This document shows, one piece after another, positions 48,441 to 59,400 of a DNA stretch of 64,000 bases. Made by a program: the position numbers and the translations under genes. The stretch is from Alisma plantago-aquatica (taxonomy: Eukaryota; Streptophyta; Magnoliopsida; Alismatales; Alismataceae), in NCBI GenBank assembly GCA_963693085.1, contig OY856409.1, positions 662,313,591-662,377,590 of the forward strand. Direction: 5' to 3'. The first letter of the stretch is position 1. The number at the start of each line of letters is the position of its first letter. The notes under the pieces were generated by a model. It had not been told where the DNA came from. It saw nothing but the letters and a program-made list of their open reading frames with translations, and did not search any database.

Positions 48441-49439
48441 TGGGGGCTTAGCTTGCACTTTGAGCTTCAAATTTCATTATCCATGAACTTCTTTACTTAA
48501 GCTTGACTCTTGGCCACTAGGGGTAGGTTGGGGGAGCTCTGGGGCCTTCTTTGGGCCCCTCCATCTCTCTCGTCCATCCAAGTGTGGTCCAAGTACCTGA
48601 AAAACATACAAATAATGTCCATAAGTGCATTTTATACAAATAAGCATATTAGGGGGAATGACATGCAATCTAATAGGTATAGATGTGATTGAAAAACAAA
48701 AAGACACAAGATTAAGCCCTAAAATAGGGCTGAATCAATCATCACCCGTCATGCAGCTTTTATACACATCCTTGTACTAAGTTCAATCATAATTTTAGTT
48801 TACGGGTGCATGTTGCTGCTATATATGTTGGTTCACTTACATTTATCTCTACTTTTCACTCACTCTGATTCCTTTTTGTATTTATATTGATAGGGTAGAA
48901 TTACTTTTAATGATGGATTTCGACGGACAATGCACCTTGGAGTAGACCAAAACCGAAATATAAGGGTAAGTTGTTTGTTGTACTATGATTTATGTATTAA
49001 CTTTAAATTCTATTAATATAATGATTTGTCATTTTTAGGAGAAGAATATTCAAGTACCTAACCGTATGAGGCCTGGCATTGATGAAGAGCACCACACCAT
49101 TTGAAGGAATATGGAGACATTATAGATCTTAAGAGTTTCTAGCATGATATGTTGATTGTCATCAATCTCAAATTTTAGAACCATATGTACTCTTTATTTA
49201 TATCAACGTTGAGCACGCAATGTATGGATAATATTTTGCTTCAATAACAAAAATTGGTTTGAGGTGATTTAACATTTTTATGTGTCATTTTGGTGTTGAA
49301 TCTTCTTATGATGTCATGTGAATTAGTATAAAAATATTGCTTGAGGTTATGTATACAAAGTTTTCATTTAAAATTTGATATTCACTATAGTAACAATTAA
49401 TTAACATTTAATAAATCATTCAATAATCAATAACCAAAT

Positions 49440-49900
49440 CATTTACAGTAGTCCCTCATAAATGTATTGATGAAGGTCCAGATTGACCATCAAAATTGCA
49501 TTGATGACGACCACATAGCCCCTCAAAAATAATATTAATGAAGGCATTATCCCTTCAAAAATATATTCTCCAGGACCATCAAGTCCCTCAAAAATTTATT
49601 TATGAGAACTAAACATGCCCTCAATAATGTTATTATGAAGGCTAAATAGTCCCTCAAAAATGTATTTATGAAGGCTAAATAGTCCCTCAAAAATGTATTT
49701 ATGAAGGCTAAATAGTCCCTCAATATAACATTCTTGAGGGTCAGTTGGTCCGTGACAATTGTATTCGTGAGGGCCACTGGTATTTGTCACGTGAGTTCTC
49801 TTCACGGACCATTTGTGAGGGCCATACTCACAACCGTCCCTATTTGTGAGGGCATGTAGAGAGGGGTTTGTGACAGGACTCACTCGTGAATAATGGCCCA
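49440..49900. repeat. Subterminal repeats of the CACTA element
   Basis: The unit AAGGCTAAATAGTCCCTCAA plus AAATGTATTTATG (about 34 bp) occurs three times at 49630-49730, flanked by many variants of CCCTCA. CACTA elements use such repeats to bind their second protein. Confidence 0.85.
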
Positions 49901-49913
49901 TTTTTTACTAGTG
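49901..49913 (-). repeat. CACTA 3' terminal inverted repeat
   Basis: Read on the minus strand the end is CACTAGTAAAAAA. The 3 bp after it, AGT, would be the target duplication, but no left copy can be compared. Confidence 0.85.
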
Positions 49914-50803
49914 AGTAGAAAGTTTATTGAGGTATTGGATGCAGTGTGTGCTTTGTGTAATGAATATGTTGTGATGCAAATTGCATCCATAACTCCGCAT
50001 CGACGCATACTTGAGAGTACAAGATTTTACCCTTACTTCAAGGTATGACCATCAATTTGTTGACCATGTGGATTCCGTTGCTAGTATAACCACTTTCGTA
50101 CTCACTAAATTTTGTATATACTTGTCTTATGAAGCCATTGACGCAATTGATGGGACACACATCCCCATTTTGGTGAAGCGCGATAAGCAGAACCATTATA
50201 GAAATATAAAAGGGAATGTTTCTATGAATGTCATGGCTGTAGTAGACTTTGCAATTGAGTTTACATATATCATGACTTGTTGGGAGGGCTTGCAGCTGAC
50301 CAACGGGTACTACACACACATACAACCATAGGCAGTTTCAAAGTACCCACTAGAAAGTATTATCTCGTTGATGTAGGGTACGCCAACACTCGCCAATTTC
50401 TTACACCATATCGAAATGTAGCTTATCATATAGCAGAGTATCGGGGTAACAGAAACTCATACACCAGTAAGAAGGAGATGTTCAACCACTTACATGCTCA
50501 ACTCCGTAACACTGTTGAATGAGCCTTTGGTGTGCTGAAGAAGAGGTTTTCCTACCTTCGAAAAGGAGCGACTTTTCCTGTGCACTCACAATCTCGCATA
50601 GTAATGGCTTGTCGTATCATCCACAAATTTATCTGACGCCAAAATGATGGTGATCCTTTGATGGACAATAACTTGGATGACCCTCATAATACACCTGACA
50701 TCTTGAATGATTTGAGTTCTCTCCAACAAACAAGCCAGGCTGATGCTAGGGAGGGAGATGTTTTGCGTGAAAGACTTGCCAATTCTATGTGGGAAAATCA
50801 TTG
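49914..50803 (+). pseudogene. PIF/Harbinger DDE transposase
   Basis: Starting FIEVLDAVCALCNEYVVMQI the reading has FYPYFK, YEAIDGTHIPILVKRDKQNH, YRNIKGNVSMNVMAVVDF, then after a frameshift near 50286 KYYLVDVGYANTRQFLTPYR, YHIAEYRGN and NHLHAQLRNTVE followed by AFGVLKKRF (DDE_Tnp_4). The catalytic residues are D of AIDGTH, D of VDVGY and E of TVE; all are present, but a TGA replaces the expected arginine after the E. The N-terminus is cut off at the CACTA end. Confidence 0.9.
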
Positions 50804-50897
50804 AATTTCATATTTTGTATACCTTTCAGACATTGAAACATGTTCTACAACATGTTTGACTTATTCACTTTTCAAATTTGATGTGTAACTTAGATGC

Positions 50898-51381
50898 TTG
50901 GTATACCGCCTACTTCTGAGTGTGTCGTTATTTTTTTTATCAATAAGTTTGATTCGAATGGATATCGGGATGCCTGTCTGCCCATGTGGAATTTGTTGCA
51001 CCGTGCGAGTGTATATGGATGGAATAGATGCAACAAATGGTTGTTTCGAAGATAACAATCCGCACATGCTGTATTTTATGTGTGGCAGGGGTTTGGTTGA
51101 AAATAGGTGTCGTATGATGTTACCCACACATAGAGTACAACATACCGTTACAACCTTAACTGCATTAGGGATTCTATGGTAACACAACTAGCATATGCAC
51201 GAAACGAAAGGAAGCACTGGTCTTCATGTTGTGATTTTGTATGTTCCACAAGAGCAGATACACATTGGTTGGTCACTGAAATTATGAAACTTAGTAGAAG
51301 ACGGGACTATCTTCGCGAAAAACTTCACATGCTGACTAATAGTGATTCACCAACAGAGGATGAAGGTTACAATACGTCATA
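50898..51381 (+). pseudogene. CxCG zinc-finger-like unit 1
   Basis: The reading has CPCGICCTVRVYMDGIDATN, NNPHMLYFMCGRG and NRCRMMLP, then, after a frameshift near 51178, TQLAYARNERKHWSSCCDF and SRRRDYLREKLHMLTNSDSP. Spacing CxCG, a P-x-x-x-Y-F-x-C block and a later C resembles a GRF-type zinc finger, followed by a helical coiled-coil-like tail. Unit 2 at 52384 is homologous. Function unknown; GRF fingers bind single-stranded nucleic acid in other proteins. Confidence 0.5.
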
Positions 51382-52087
51382 ATGTAAAATCCAATGCCTT
51401 GATGATTATGAACATTGCTAGAGGACACCATGCGATGTCTGTTACGGATAGACAAATACCATCCAACGCCGCCTCTGAGGATGAAGTTGTTGTCAACTTA
51501 GACGAGTCTGATACACCCATGAACACAGAAACCACTGTAGGGGAACCATACACACACCTGGGATGCAAAGCGAGGGTGACACTGGGGGAGGCAGAACAGA
51601 TACCCAGGGTGTTGGGGGAAGGACTCCTATCCACAGGCATAAGAAGTGATCATCAATGTCACAAGAGTGATGTATGATTTCTAATGAAGTGTTATCTGGA
51701 TTTCACACATGTGTACAGAAAGGTACACGAGTTAGGCACAGCTGTGGTCACCAGAGCCATTGAAAAAGAAGAGTTTGCAATGATTTTGCAATATTTCAAT
51801 GACACATCCCCGATGCCCCTAGCCCTATATTTACAACACTTGTGAACTCCATAAAGGAGGCAACAAACCACAACATCTACCTCAGCCTTACACATACACC
51901 GCACAAAATAACAATATGGTTGCAAGACCTTTGGGAAATGTCCCAAGGCGGTAGTTCAACACCACTATCTTTAATGCCATCCTCTTTTGTGCCATCTCGG
52001 CAGGGATTTTCTTTGTACGTAGTCCCCTTCACCAAACTTCAACAGCACATCAAGTATGCCATCCATGTGGTATATTGGAACCAATGA
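51382..52087 (+). pseudogene. SANT ORF1 C-terminal segment, duplicated
   Basis: NIARGHHAMSVTDRQIPSNA and EDEVVVNLDESDT match NIARGHHAMSSMDRQLPSDV and DDVVVDLDASDT of copy 1 at 40723. Similarity also covers 51720-51850 against 41035-41150. Frames break several times. Confidence 0.65.
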
Positions 52088-52383
52088 TGCTGGCACAAGT
52101 GGGAATAACAGAGGCCCTTCAACATCATAAGTTAGAGGATGGTTCAGGTTATGGTCTGCTGTCCAATGTTGTTTTTTTTAGAAATTCAGAAATTTATTTT
52201 GCCTTGTTGCTTTTTGTGTTTGGGAACATGAACACCCATTTTTTATTGTTGTAATAATTACTTAGCAATCAAACATTTGTTTCAAAATTGATCTACGAAT
52301 TCACTTGTGTTCTCAAAGTTTATTGTTGACTAAAATTTTACCTACTTCTAAAAAATGTCACATTATGTTTCATTAGGTTGTCT

Positions 52384-52841
52384 ATCTTCAAATGGATAAT
52401 GGAATGTTGTCATGTCCATGTGGTCTCCAATGCACCCTACAAATGTGCATGGATGCCACAGATGCGGCAAATGGACGGTTTGATGACAACAACCCCCACA
52501 TGCTATATTTTACATGTGGTAGGGGTCTTGTTCCGACCAGATGTCATATGATGTTGCCCGCGCAGTGAGTACAACCTACAGTGGCCACACTTACTGCAAT
52601 TAAGGATGCGTTGGTAACACAACTTGTATATGCATGCAACGAACGCAAGAAATGGTCAGAACAATGTGACTTTTTCTGCTTCACAAGAGGAGACACCGAC
52701 AGGCTAATAGAAAAAATTGAAAGTGTGCTAATAGAAAAAATTGAAAGTGTGCTGAAGAGGCACCTATATCTTCGCAAACGGCTTCACCTACCGAGTGATA
52801 ATGACTCTTCAACAGAGGAAGATAGATACAATACATTATAG
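52384..52841 (+). pseudogene. CxCG zinc-finger-like unit 2
   Basis: CPCGLQCTLQMCMDATDAAN, NNPHMLYFTCGRGLVPTRC and, past a TGA at about 52566, TQLVYACNERKKWSEQCDFF align with unit 1. A 24-bp internal repeat gives IEKIESVL twice before KRHLYLRKRLHLPSDNDS. An acceptor-like TTAG precedes the unit. Better preserved than unit 1. Confidence 0.55.
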
Positions 52842-52995
52842 ATGTAGTATGTAGTATATTTTGATCTATCCAACTAAGCTTCACTTGTATGTTAGAACAG
52901 TCAACTGGTCCTATTGAAATACCCTTCAACTATGTTTTGTAGAAATCTATGTTTTGAACCCGAGTTTATGTCACTAATCATCAATCATGTTTTAG

Positions 52996-53551
52996 ATGTT
53001 GATGATTCCAAATGAAGTTTTAATGTGTGATTGTGGTCTAGTTGCAGAATTGCGGCTAAACACAGAGGATGCATGGTTATATGACTTTGGCATTCTTAGT
53101 GAAAGGCCAGGAGAAATGTATTACATATGTCTTTCTAGTCAGGTGCACTAGTAAAACCAAAAATAATCAGTTGCACTTGCTAAGTACATCACATATTTGT
53201 TGTTATTAACTCGAATTTGGGAAAACATTTTAGAGAAAAGACTGATGCAAATACTTTCATTGGGCAGTCGATCTCCCCCCAACCACTGATTCATTGAAGA
53301 CTGAGATTACGTTACTAACTTGCGAGTGCAAGTCAGTGTGGGGCCAGGCGATGAACATGAATGACTTTGTTGAAGTCCATCACAACTCCAAACATGTTTA
53401 CACATGTAGAAAGATCGACTATGAAGTTCTACAAACTTCCCTTCATAAGTTGGAGGAGATTTGTACTCTTCTTTTGGATACTCCTTCACCTCTGATGACT
53501 CCATACCGTTGTTGTTACACTTACATCACAAGCTTCATAGTTTTTTTGTAA
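52996..53551 (+). pseudogene. Double GRF-type zinc finger unit 3
   Basis: First finger: CDCGLVAELRL, RPGEMYYICLSSQ, then, across a GT-AG intron at about 53142-53231, RKD, a TGA, and CKYFHWAVDLP. This CxCG, YYxC and CxxFxW order is the GRF zinc-finger signature. Second finger: TCECKSVWGQAMNM and HVYTCRK. A helix LHKLEEICTLLL follows. One in-frame stop (TGA before CKYFHW). Confidence 0.6.
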
Positions 53552-53697
53552 TTTTGTTGCATGCTTATGGATGTATCAGATTGTATGCCCTATGTTATTT
53601 GCACACAAAATTGTAATATTTGAATTATAACATTATATCCACCATTGTAAAAGGATTCCTTATGCTATTTAAACATCTTACATATAGAATTTGTTCT

Positions 53698-54033
53698 ATG
53701 GCTGGTCGTCTAATATGGTGTGCGGAGCACGATCAAATCCTACTTGATGCGATGAATAACCAGTATGACCTGGGGAGATTTGTCAATGGATCATGTACTA
53801 GAGAGACTTGGAGGGAGACATTACTTGACTTTTATAGCATAACTGGGGTGCTTAGCATTGATTTGAACATGTTGAAAACCCATTGAAAGAACTTAAAGAA
53901 ACAATTTATCAGACAAAATCATTTCCTTTTTTATGATTGGATGCCTAGGCATCAATTAGCCCTGCCAAACGTGACGACTGCTGAATACATCAATCATGTC
54001 GTTGCAGGAGTAGGTGTTGTAGGCAATGAATGA
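53698..54033 (+). pseudogene. SANT-like ORF, copy 2
   Basis: MAGRLIWCAEHDQILLDAMN, NQYDLGRFVN, TWRETLLDFYSITG and KNLKKQF align with copy 1. The conserved tryptophan before KNLKKQF is a TGA stop. It ends GVVGNE at 54033. A trihelix-like DNA-binding domain. Confidence 0.65.
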
Positions 54034-54340
54034 AAACCATCACAACAATGTCCATGTTTACATTTAGATGTATGCTCTTTTTAATTGTTGTAATCAGACC
54101 CTAGAGCCTGCTTGTTTTTAAAGCTACTTCATACGCTTGCTACTACATGTATGCTCTTACTTCATCACAATGTTGTTTATTTATGGCTTCACTACATACG
54201 AGGCCCTTTGTTATATGCACATTATAATATATATCTTTCAATTATCATATTAGCTTCACATACAATAATAACGCCTCACTATTGCAATATATTACATACA
54301 AATTTTTTTAATATGGCTGCACTACACACCATGCCTTATG

Positions 54341-54723
54341 TTATATGGTGTAACAGAGCTTGATATGGTTCTCAGAGGTTTAATGAGAAACCAATATGAC
54401 ATGGGGAGATGTGCGAATGGAGTATATAATGCATAGGCTTGGAGGGAGGTGTGGCATGACTATCAGAACATAACAGGGGGGCCTTATATATCTTTGAGCG
54501 AGGTGTAACTGCGTTGACATCACCTCAGGAGAGAATTCTAAGAGATAATTTTTTCATTTTGGGAGATTTATTGCCTCCCCCATTATTGCCTATGCAACAC
54601 GCCATTCAACACAACTTTGTGACTACTCATCGCACCTATCCACCAAGAGTTGTTGAATACCTTACCAATGATGAAATCACCAACAACACAACTATAACAT
54701 TAGGCGGTGAAGCAGACGAATGA
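54341..54723 (+). pseudogene. SANT-like ORF, copy 3
   Basis: LDMVLRGLMRNQYDMGRCAN, AWREVWHDYQNITGG and HHLRREF match copies 1 and 2, with stops and frameshifts. The open frame 54514-54723 gives a tail ending GGEADE. The duplicated gene set 53-54.7 kb is in the same orientation. Confidence 0.6.
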
Positions 54724-55134
54724 ATAATTTCTCCAACTTGTATTTGTTTATGATTGCTTGGCAACATGTTGTTGTAAAACTTATGGCCATCATTACTTTA
54801 TTTTTACCTTAATTTAATCAAAGTTGTACGTACTTATTCTATTTAGAAGTCTTACATAGCGTTCAAACTTCTACTTATCTAAGTTTGCTTGCCAACTTTA
54901 ACTTGTATAAACAGTTGTCATATGTACTTTGTTATTCTGATTATTTGTTCTTACTTATATTTATTTTAAAAATTTAGATGTCGACATCGCGTTCAAAGTC
55001 ATGACTATAGTTTGAAAAGATATCAATGTCCCGTCAAAGATACATAAATATGTTGAAGAATACATTGTTTGTAAAAAAATATGTTGCGAGCCTGCACACC
55101 AGGGGGAGCCTGCACAACAGGGGCAAAATTTGAG

Positions 55135-55374
55135 AGCCAGGAAGAAGGAAAGGATGGGGTCAATAACCATGTTCCTCATCTTCCGTTTCTGTTTGATTGG
55201 CCAAAAGACAACATCAAACAACAACCTCCACCGTTGTAGGAGGACTGTCCCGTGTCATGGGACGAGTACGAGGAGGCCCTAAAGTGGGCCAACTGGAAAG
55301 GTCCTACGTGGGAGCAAGAACAATCATTGTCTACCCTGAAGAATGCCCATCATAGTGGCTGGTCACTGTCTTAG
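55135..55374 (+). pseudogene. Unrecognised coding-like fragment
   Basis: One frame reads SQEEGKDGVNNHVPHLPFLF, one TAG, then EDCPVSWDEYEEALKWANWK and GPTWEQEQSL to a TAG at 55372. The composition is protein-like, acidic and tryptophan-rich, but I do not recognise the family. It could be the end of another ORF of the Harbinger-like unit. Confidence 0.35.
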
Positions 55375-55610
55375 CATGTGTGTATGGGTTTGTAAGTCTA
55401 GGCCCAGGGCAAGCTGCTCATTTTTTTGTCCATTCTCCCTCGGTTCATGACATTTTGCCCGGGACCACATTATGTTCTTATCAACTTTTTTTTCGACGTT
55501 GTTTAAGTTCCGATACAAACATTATCATCTTTATTCCATCATATATTTTATTATGGAACAATTATGGCCATTTTAATAACACTATCATTCAAATGATGTT
55601 TGGTCTACTT

Positions 55611-56242
55611 GTGCATAATTTATGTTCTATTATGCCAATTACAATTATCTTGTCAGTTACCAATTACTAGATCGAATATGCACAACTGTATACATATACA
55701 TACAAAATGAACATGCTATGCAAGACAATTGTAAAGTTTAATTTATTTAAAACAAACATATAAAATGAGTATACTCATTACTATTTGTTTCACTAAACAA
55801 CAAACAATATCACCCTCATTATGTATCAAATTATATTTATTTTGTTATTTTTATACTTATATTGTAGTGGCATTACAGCTTCACATATTTTGTTATTGTT
55901 AAAACAGTTATGTAAGAATATGACAGTTACAATTATGTGTAATTTATGTTCTATTATTCCAATTACAATTATCTTATCAGTTACCAATTACTAGATCAAA
56001 TATGCACTACTATATGCATACATACACAATGATGGTGCCATGCAAGACAATTGTAAAGTTTAATTTATTTATAATAAATATATAAAATGAGCATACTCAT
56101 TATTATTCATTTCACTAAACAACAAACAATATCACCCACATTATGTATCAAATTAGATTTATTTTGTTAATTTTATACTTGTATTGTAGTGGCATCACAA
56201 CTTCACATATTTTGTTATTGTTAAAACAGTTATGTAAAAATA
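55611..56242. repeat. 324-bp tandem duplication
   Basis: The unit starting TATGTTCTATTATGCC at 55621 recurs at 55945 with TATGTTCTATTATTCC; both end AAAACAGTTATGTAA. Similarity is about 90 percent by eye. It lies just inside the right subterminal region. Confidence 0.9.
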
Positions 56243-56249
56243 GGATAGA

Positions 56250-56474
56250 ATAAGCGAATCCTGACTACGTTGCCAAACAAAATCAGACTGAATCCAGACT
56301 GCTAGCCAAACAGAATCAGACTGAAACATGACTCAATCCAAACTAGTTGACTAGAATCAGACTAGATTGCCAAACAGATTTAGACTGGATCCTGACTACC
56401 CCAATCTAGATCTACTGACTAACCCCGACTAACCCAGTCCAGACTACAGAATCCCAGTCCCGTACCAAATAGGG
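56250..56474. repeat. Right subterminal and terminal repeats of the composite
   Basis: The words GCCAAACAGAATCAGACTG, TCAGACTGAATCCAGACT and CCAGTCC recur four or more times, ending in CCCGTACCAAATAGGG, which pairs with 36038. Confidence 0.75.
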
Positions 56475-56479
56475 TCATA

Positions 56480-59400
56480 GGAGTTGGTCTAATTCTCATT
56501 GGATTGTAATATGAACCTCGTTTGGATAATATCTATAATCTATATCTATTCTATAACATGTGTGCTTTTTGTACCTGCTTGCCTGCCAGCTTTACCCGGT
56601 TACATTTATCTACTGGACAATTGTGCTTTTAAGCAGCCCCATTGCATGTATTTTTTTGACAGTTGTGCTTCTCCTTCTAAGCAGGTATATATTGTTGCCT
56701 TGTCACCGCCAACCAACCGCTCAAGTCCTTCATTTTACACACTACAAAGTTACTTTATCTTTTCCTCGATTATCACCGTACCAAAAAGCAATTCAATAGA
56801 ATTTAGTAAAATAGTCCTCATGGCTCTGTATATTCAAAGTACTAGATAAAAGCACATGAATAGTAGTTGAATTAGCATAATTAAATCTTTGATATACAAC
56901 TAAATTGTATTCAAAGTTAATCCAAAAATTGATCTTTTTCTGGATTCATAATTAGTAATAATAATAGTTGCCTATAACTTGTTAAAAGAGAATAACTCTT
57001 TAAATATATAGGTGACTCCCTCTAATATGCACAATAAAATTGAAAATTAAAATAAAAAAAATTGTGAATTACAAAAAAAAATGAATAACCCATTAAGAGA
57101 GAGTAGATCGATTAATATCAAGTTGACTCATTCTAATCTATAAGCACACAAATATGTTGAATTGATTAGCATACAAAATGGTTGGATTGATCAATAAATA
57201 TACATGTCGTTGGAACACAAATGATGAATAGACCAATGAGCACATAGTCAAGCTACCCAGTAGATACAAATTCATTCAGTCAGTTGACCAGTTGGCCCCC
57301 TCCTACTCGTAGTGCATTATTACCAAAATCTAAATCAAAATTATTATTTCCGTTAGACTCATGATGAGCACTGCATTAATATTCTCAATTTATATGTGAT
57401 TTCATTTTTCAAGGATGTGCTTGTTGACAACTAATATATAATACTTGCTCACAATAACTTATAAAGAACATCTCGATTAACAATTAACAAACTCTTCTAA
57501 CATGTATTGCTTCATGACAAAATCACACATGCTTTCTTACTGGATGTATGTCCATGGACAGATAAATATAATTAGTAATTGTGATAATTTATATATGACC
57601 TATTAAAAGTGAACAACTTAACTAATAACAGTTGACTTCTTCTAAGGTGCATAATTATCAAAATGGTTTGTCTGAGCAAGCCGCTAGATAATATGCAACT
57701 ACTATTTTCATGTTTATCCAATTATACATCAATTGTGGCACTGGACTCTTATGTTTATCTAATAGTGCATCGACCAGTGTGAAAGGAATATAAAAATGTA
57801 GTTGAATAAGAACACACACAGCTGAACATTGAACATCATGTAGACACAGAGCTGAAACTCAACTCTTATTATAGATAATATAGACTTAAATAAGATAGAT
57901 ATAATAAGGTTATGCTTATATAAAGTAGATATAATAAGGTTCTTCTAATAAAGAGAAGAATGCAAGAAGAAGACCAAAAAAACTAATAAAAAGTGAAGTT
58001 GCCGTTGATAATCGTTTAATGAAAAGGCCAAATAAAAAACACTATAGATAACCACACATCTAGCATGTCGTGTCTGAAATATAAGTTGATACTTTGTGTG
58101 GCATATACATGCCAATTTCTATTTTAATATTTGCCATATGTTCAATTGGATAGGAAAAAGTGATACAGCAAGTTGAAGAAAGTTTATCTAGAATCCCGAT
58201 CTACAGAAGAAGCTGGAATTGGTTGTACGTCATGTGTTTATTGGGTGGAAAAATTTAATAGAAAAAAATTCACGCTAGCATATCAATCTGGAGAAGCAGT
58301 AAGAAAGGCAGCTGAAAAGAGAAGCAGCTGTAAACTCCCTCTTATTATAAAAAAAAAGTCACACTAGCATATCGATCTGGAGAAGCAGCAAGAAAGGCAG
58401 CTGAAAAGAGAAGCAGTTGAAAACTCCCTCTTATTATAGGGGATATAGACTCCTCATTAGAATCATAATAAACATGACTTCAACCAACTGTTTACCTACT
58501 CATTAGGGTGTGTCCACTAATTTTTTGGACTTTTTTTATATTTTTTTTTATCAATCTACATGTTCATTGTTCTAGGGTTTGTGTGTGCTTATTCCTTTTT
58601 TGACTGTTTTGTATTATCTTTGTCAGCTAATAAGTACAAGTAATATATATATATATATATATTTGTGCTTCATTACCGTGTGGGCAACATGTATGCAAAC
58701 TCTTAGACTCAGTTTGTTTTCAGCAGTTTTGTTTCGTTTGGCAAAGCTGTAGTGATTACTCGGGCAACGATGAACAACCACCGACAACGAGTCAATTGCT
58801 ACCAATTGCGTTGCAAACACACGATTGCCCATCATTCTTATTTTACATTGTGTTTTCTATCTGAAGCGATTAACAAACTCTACTGGCTATTCATTTCTCA
58901 CTGTGAGAAAATGTTGTCATTAGTCTTATGTGATGGGCTACCAATGATGAATGCAATTGTGCTGTCAAATGTTGCATTTGTGTGCTATCTCATTGAGCCA
59001 ACATACTTAGATTATTTAATGTCATGTTTATGAGTTTATTGGTCTAGCATGACCATGAATATTTGTAGTATGTATCATATATTAAATGATGAGAAGTTAG
59101 TTGACATATAATCAAGTTGTTCACTTTTAGTAGTTGTATATAACATTTTCTGAGTGATGATTATCGTAGTCAGGAAAATATCAATTTTGTATTTAAATTA
59201 TGTCGATCTGGGTTGACTGTTACAACATTGCTTAATCTCTTTGGTTATAGTATGTTTCATGTGATTATTTTCTTTTCTTTCCGGTCTTTGGACATGCTTA
59301 ATTGATTTACTTTGCAGCCAATAGGATCAAACAACAAAATGATATCAAACACACTATTTGAAATGACATATATATATTTCACATGCTATATTTGGAAAAA

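Larger units (their letters stand above)
44525..49104 (+). pseudogene. CACTA second gene (Transposase_24/TNPA-like), multi-exon
   Basis: Starts MAGRRITRSSCN at 44525, with stops at about 44688 and 44743. Exons separated by GT-AG introns read GENGAKLNRYCHMLARKPHI, WNHIDEHISKGISVWRARVK, DQFKNLVKEWGTEKSK, INKANRAKKVMDHTTGSNPW, LTRDAYLQVLNPSKKAR, a short coiled coil DKLKELEETVNGLKNSVSQI (45942-46025) and a last part GRITFNDGFRRTMHLGV and NMR-like NRMRPGIDEEHHTI ending at 49104. It matches the plant Transposase_24 family. A large intron or insertion covers about 46620-48895. Confidence 0.82.
41160..49913 (+). mobile_element. CACTA (En/Spm) element, 5'-truncated
   Basis: Both CACTA genes and the 3' terminus are present: CACTAGTAAAAAATGGG on the minus strand ends at 49913, with subterminal repeats before it. 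No matching 5' CACTA end is seen; the transposase reading begins abruptly at about 41160-41252 after SANT-like sequence. Downstream, the Harbinger transposase begins directly at 49914. Thus the element is truncated at its 5' side or the junction arose by deletion. Confidence 0.82.
36038..56474 (+). mobile_element. Large PIF/Harbinger-like composite, 20.4 kb
   Basis: The left end GCCTGTGTTTGGCACGGGAC and the right end GTCCCGTACCAAATAGGG are inverted repeats of about 20 bp. TCATA flanks both sides (36033-36037, 56475-56479); Harbinger elements normally duplicate 3 bp. Subterminal CAGACTGAATCC/GTTTGG words are repeated at the right end (56250-56460). Inside are a SANT-like ORF and a DDE transposase remnant, the two proteins of Harbinger elements, plus a CACTA element and zinc-finger and SANT repeats. 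The boundaries are well matched; whether the whole unit ever moved is unknown. Confidence 0.65.

Noticed and set aside
48100..48451. Open frames of about 90-107 codons
   Set aside because: They are translations of the CACGGCCGTG repeats; both strands give equal lengths.
49630..49735. Regularly spaced 34-bp repeats that look CRISPR-like
   Set aside because: There are no unique spacers, only three units, and they lie in the subterminal zone of a CACTA element in a plant genome.
53147..53160. CACTAGTAAAAC resembling a CACTA left end
   Set aside because: Only about 10 bases match the real terminus at 49913, the orientation and position do not fit, and the site overlaps a splice donor of the zinc-finger unit 3.
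53142..53231. Frame break in the zinc-finger unit read as a frameshift
   Set aside because: GT-AG borders and a restored CKYFHW reading make an intron the better explanation.
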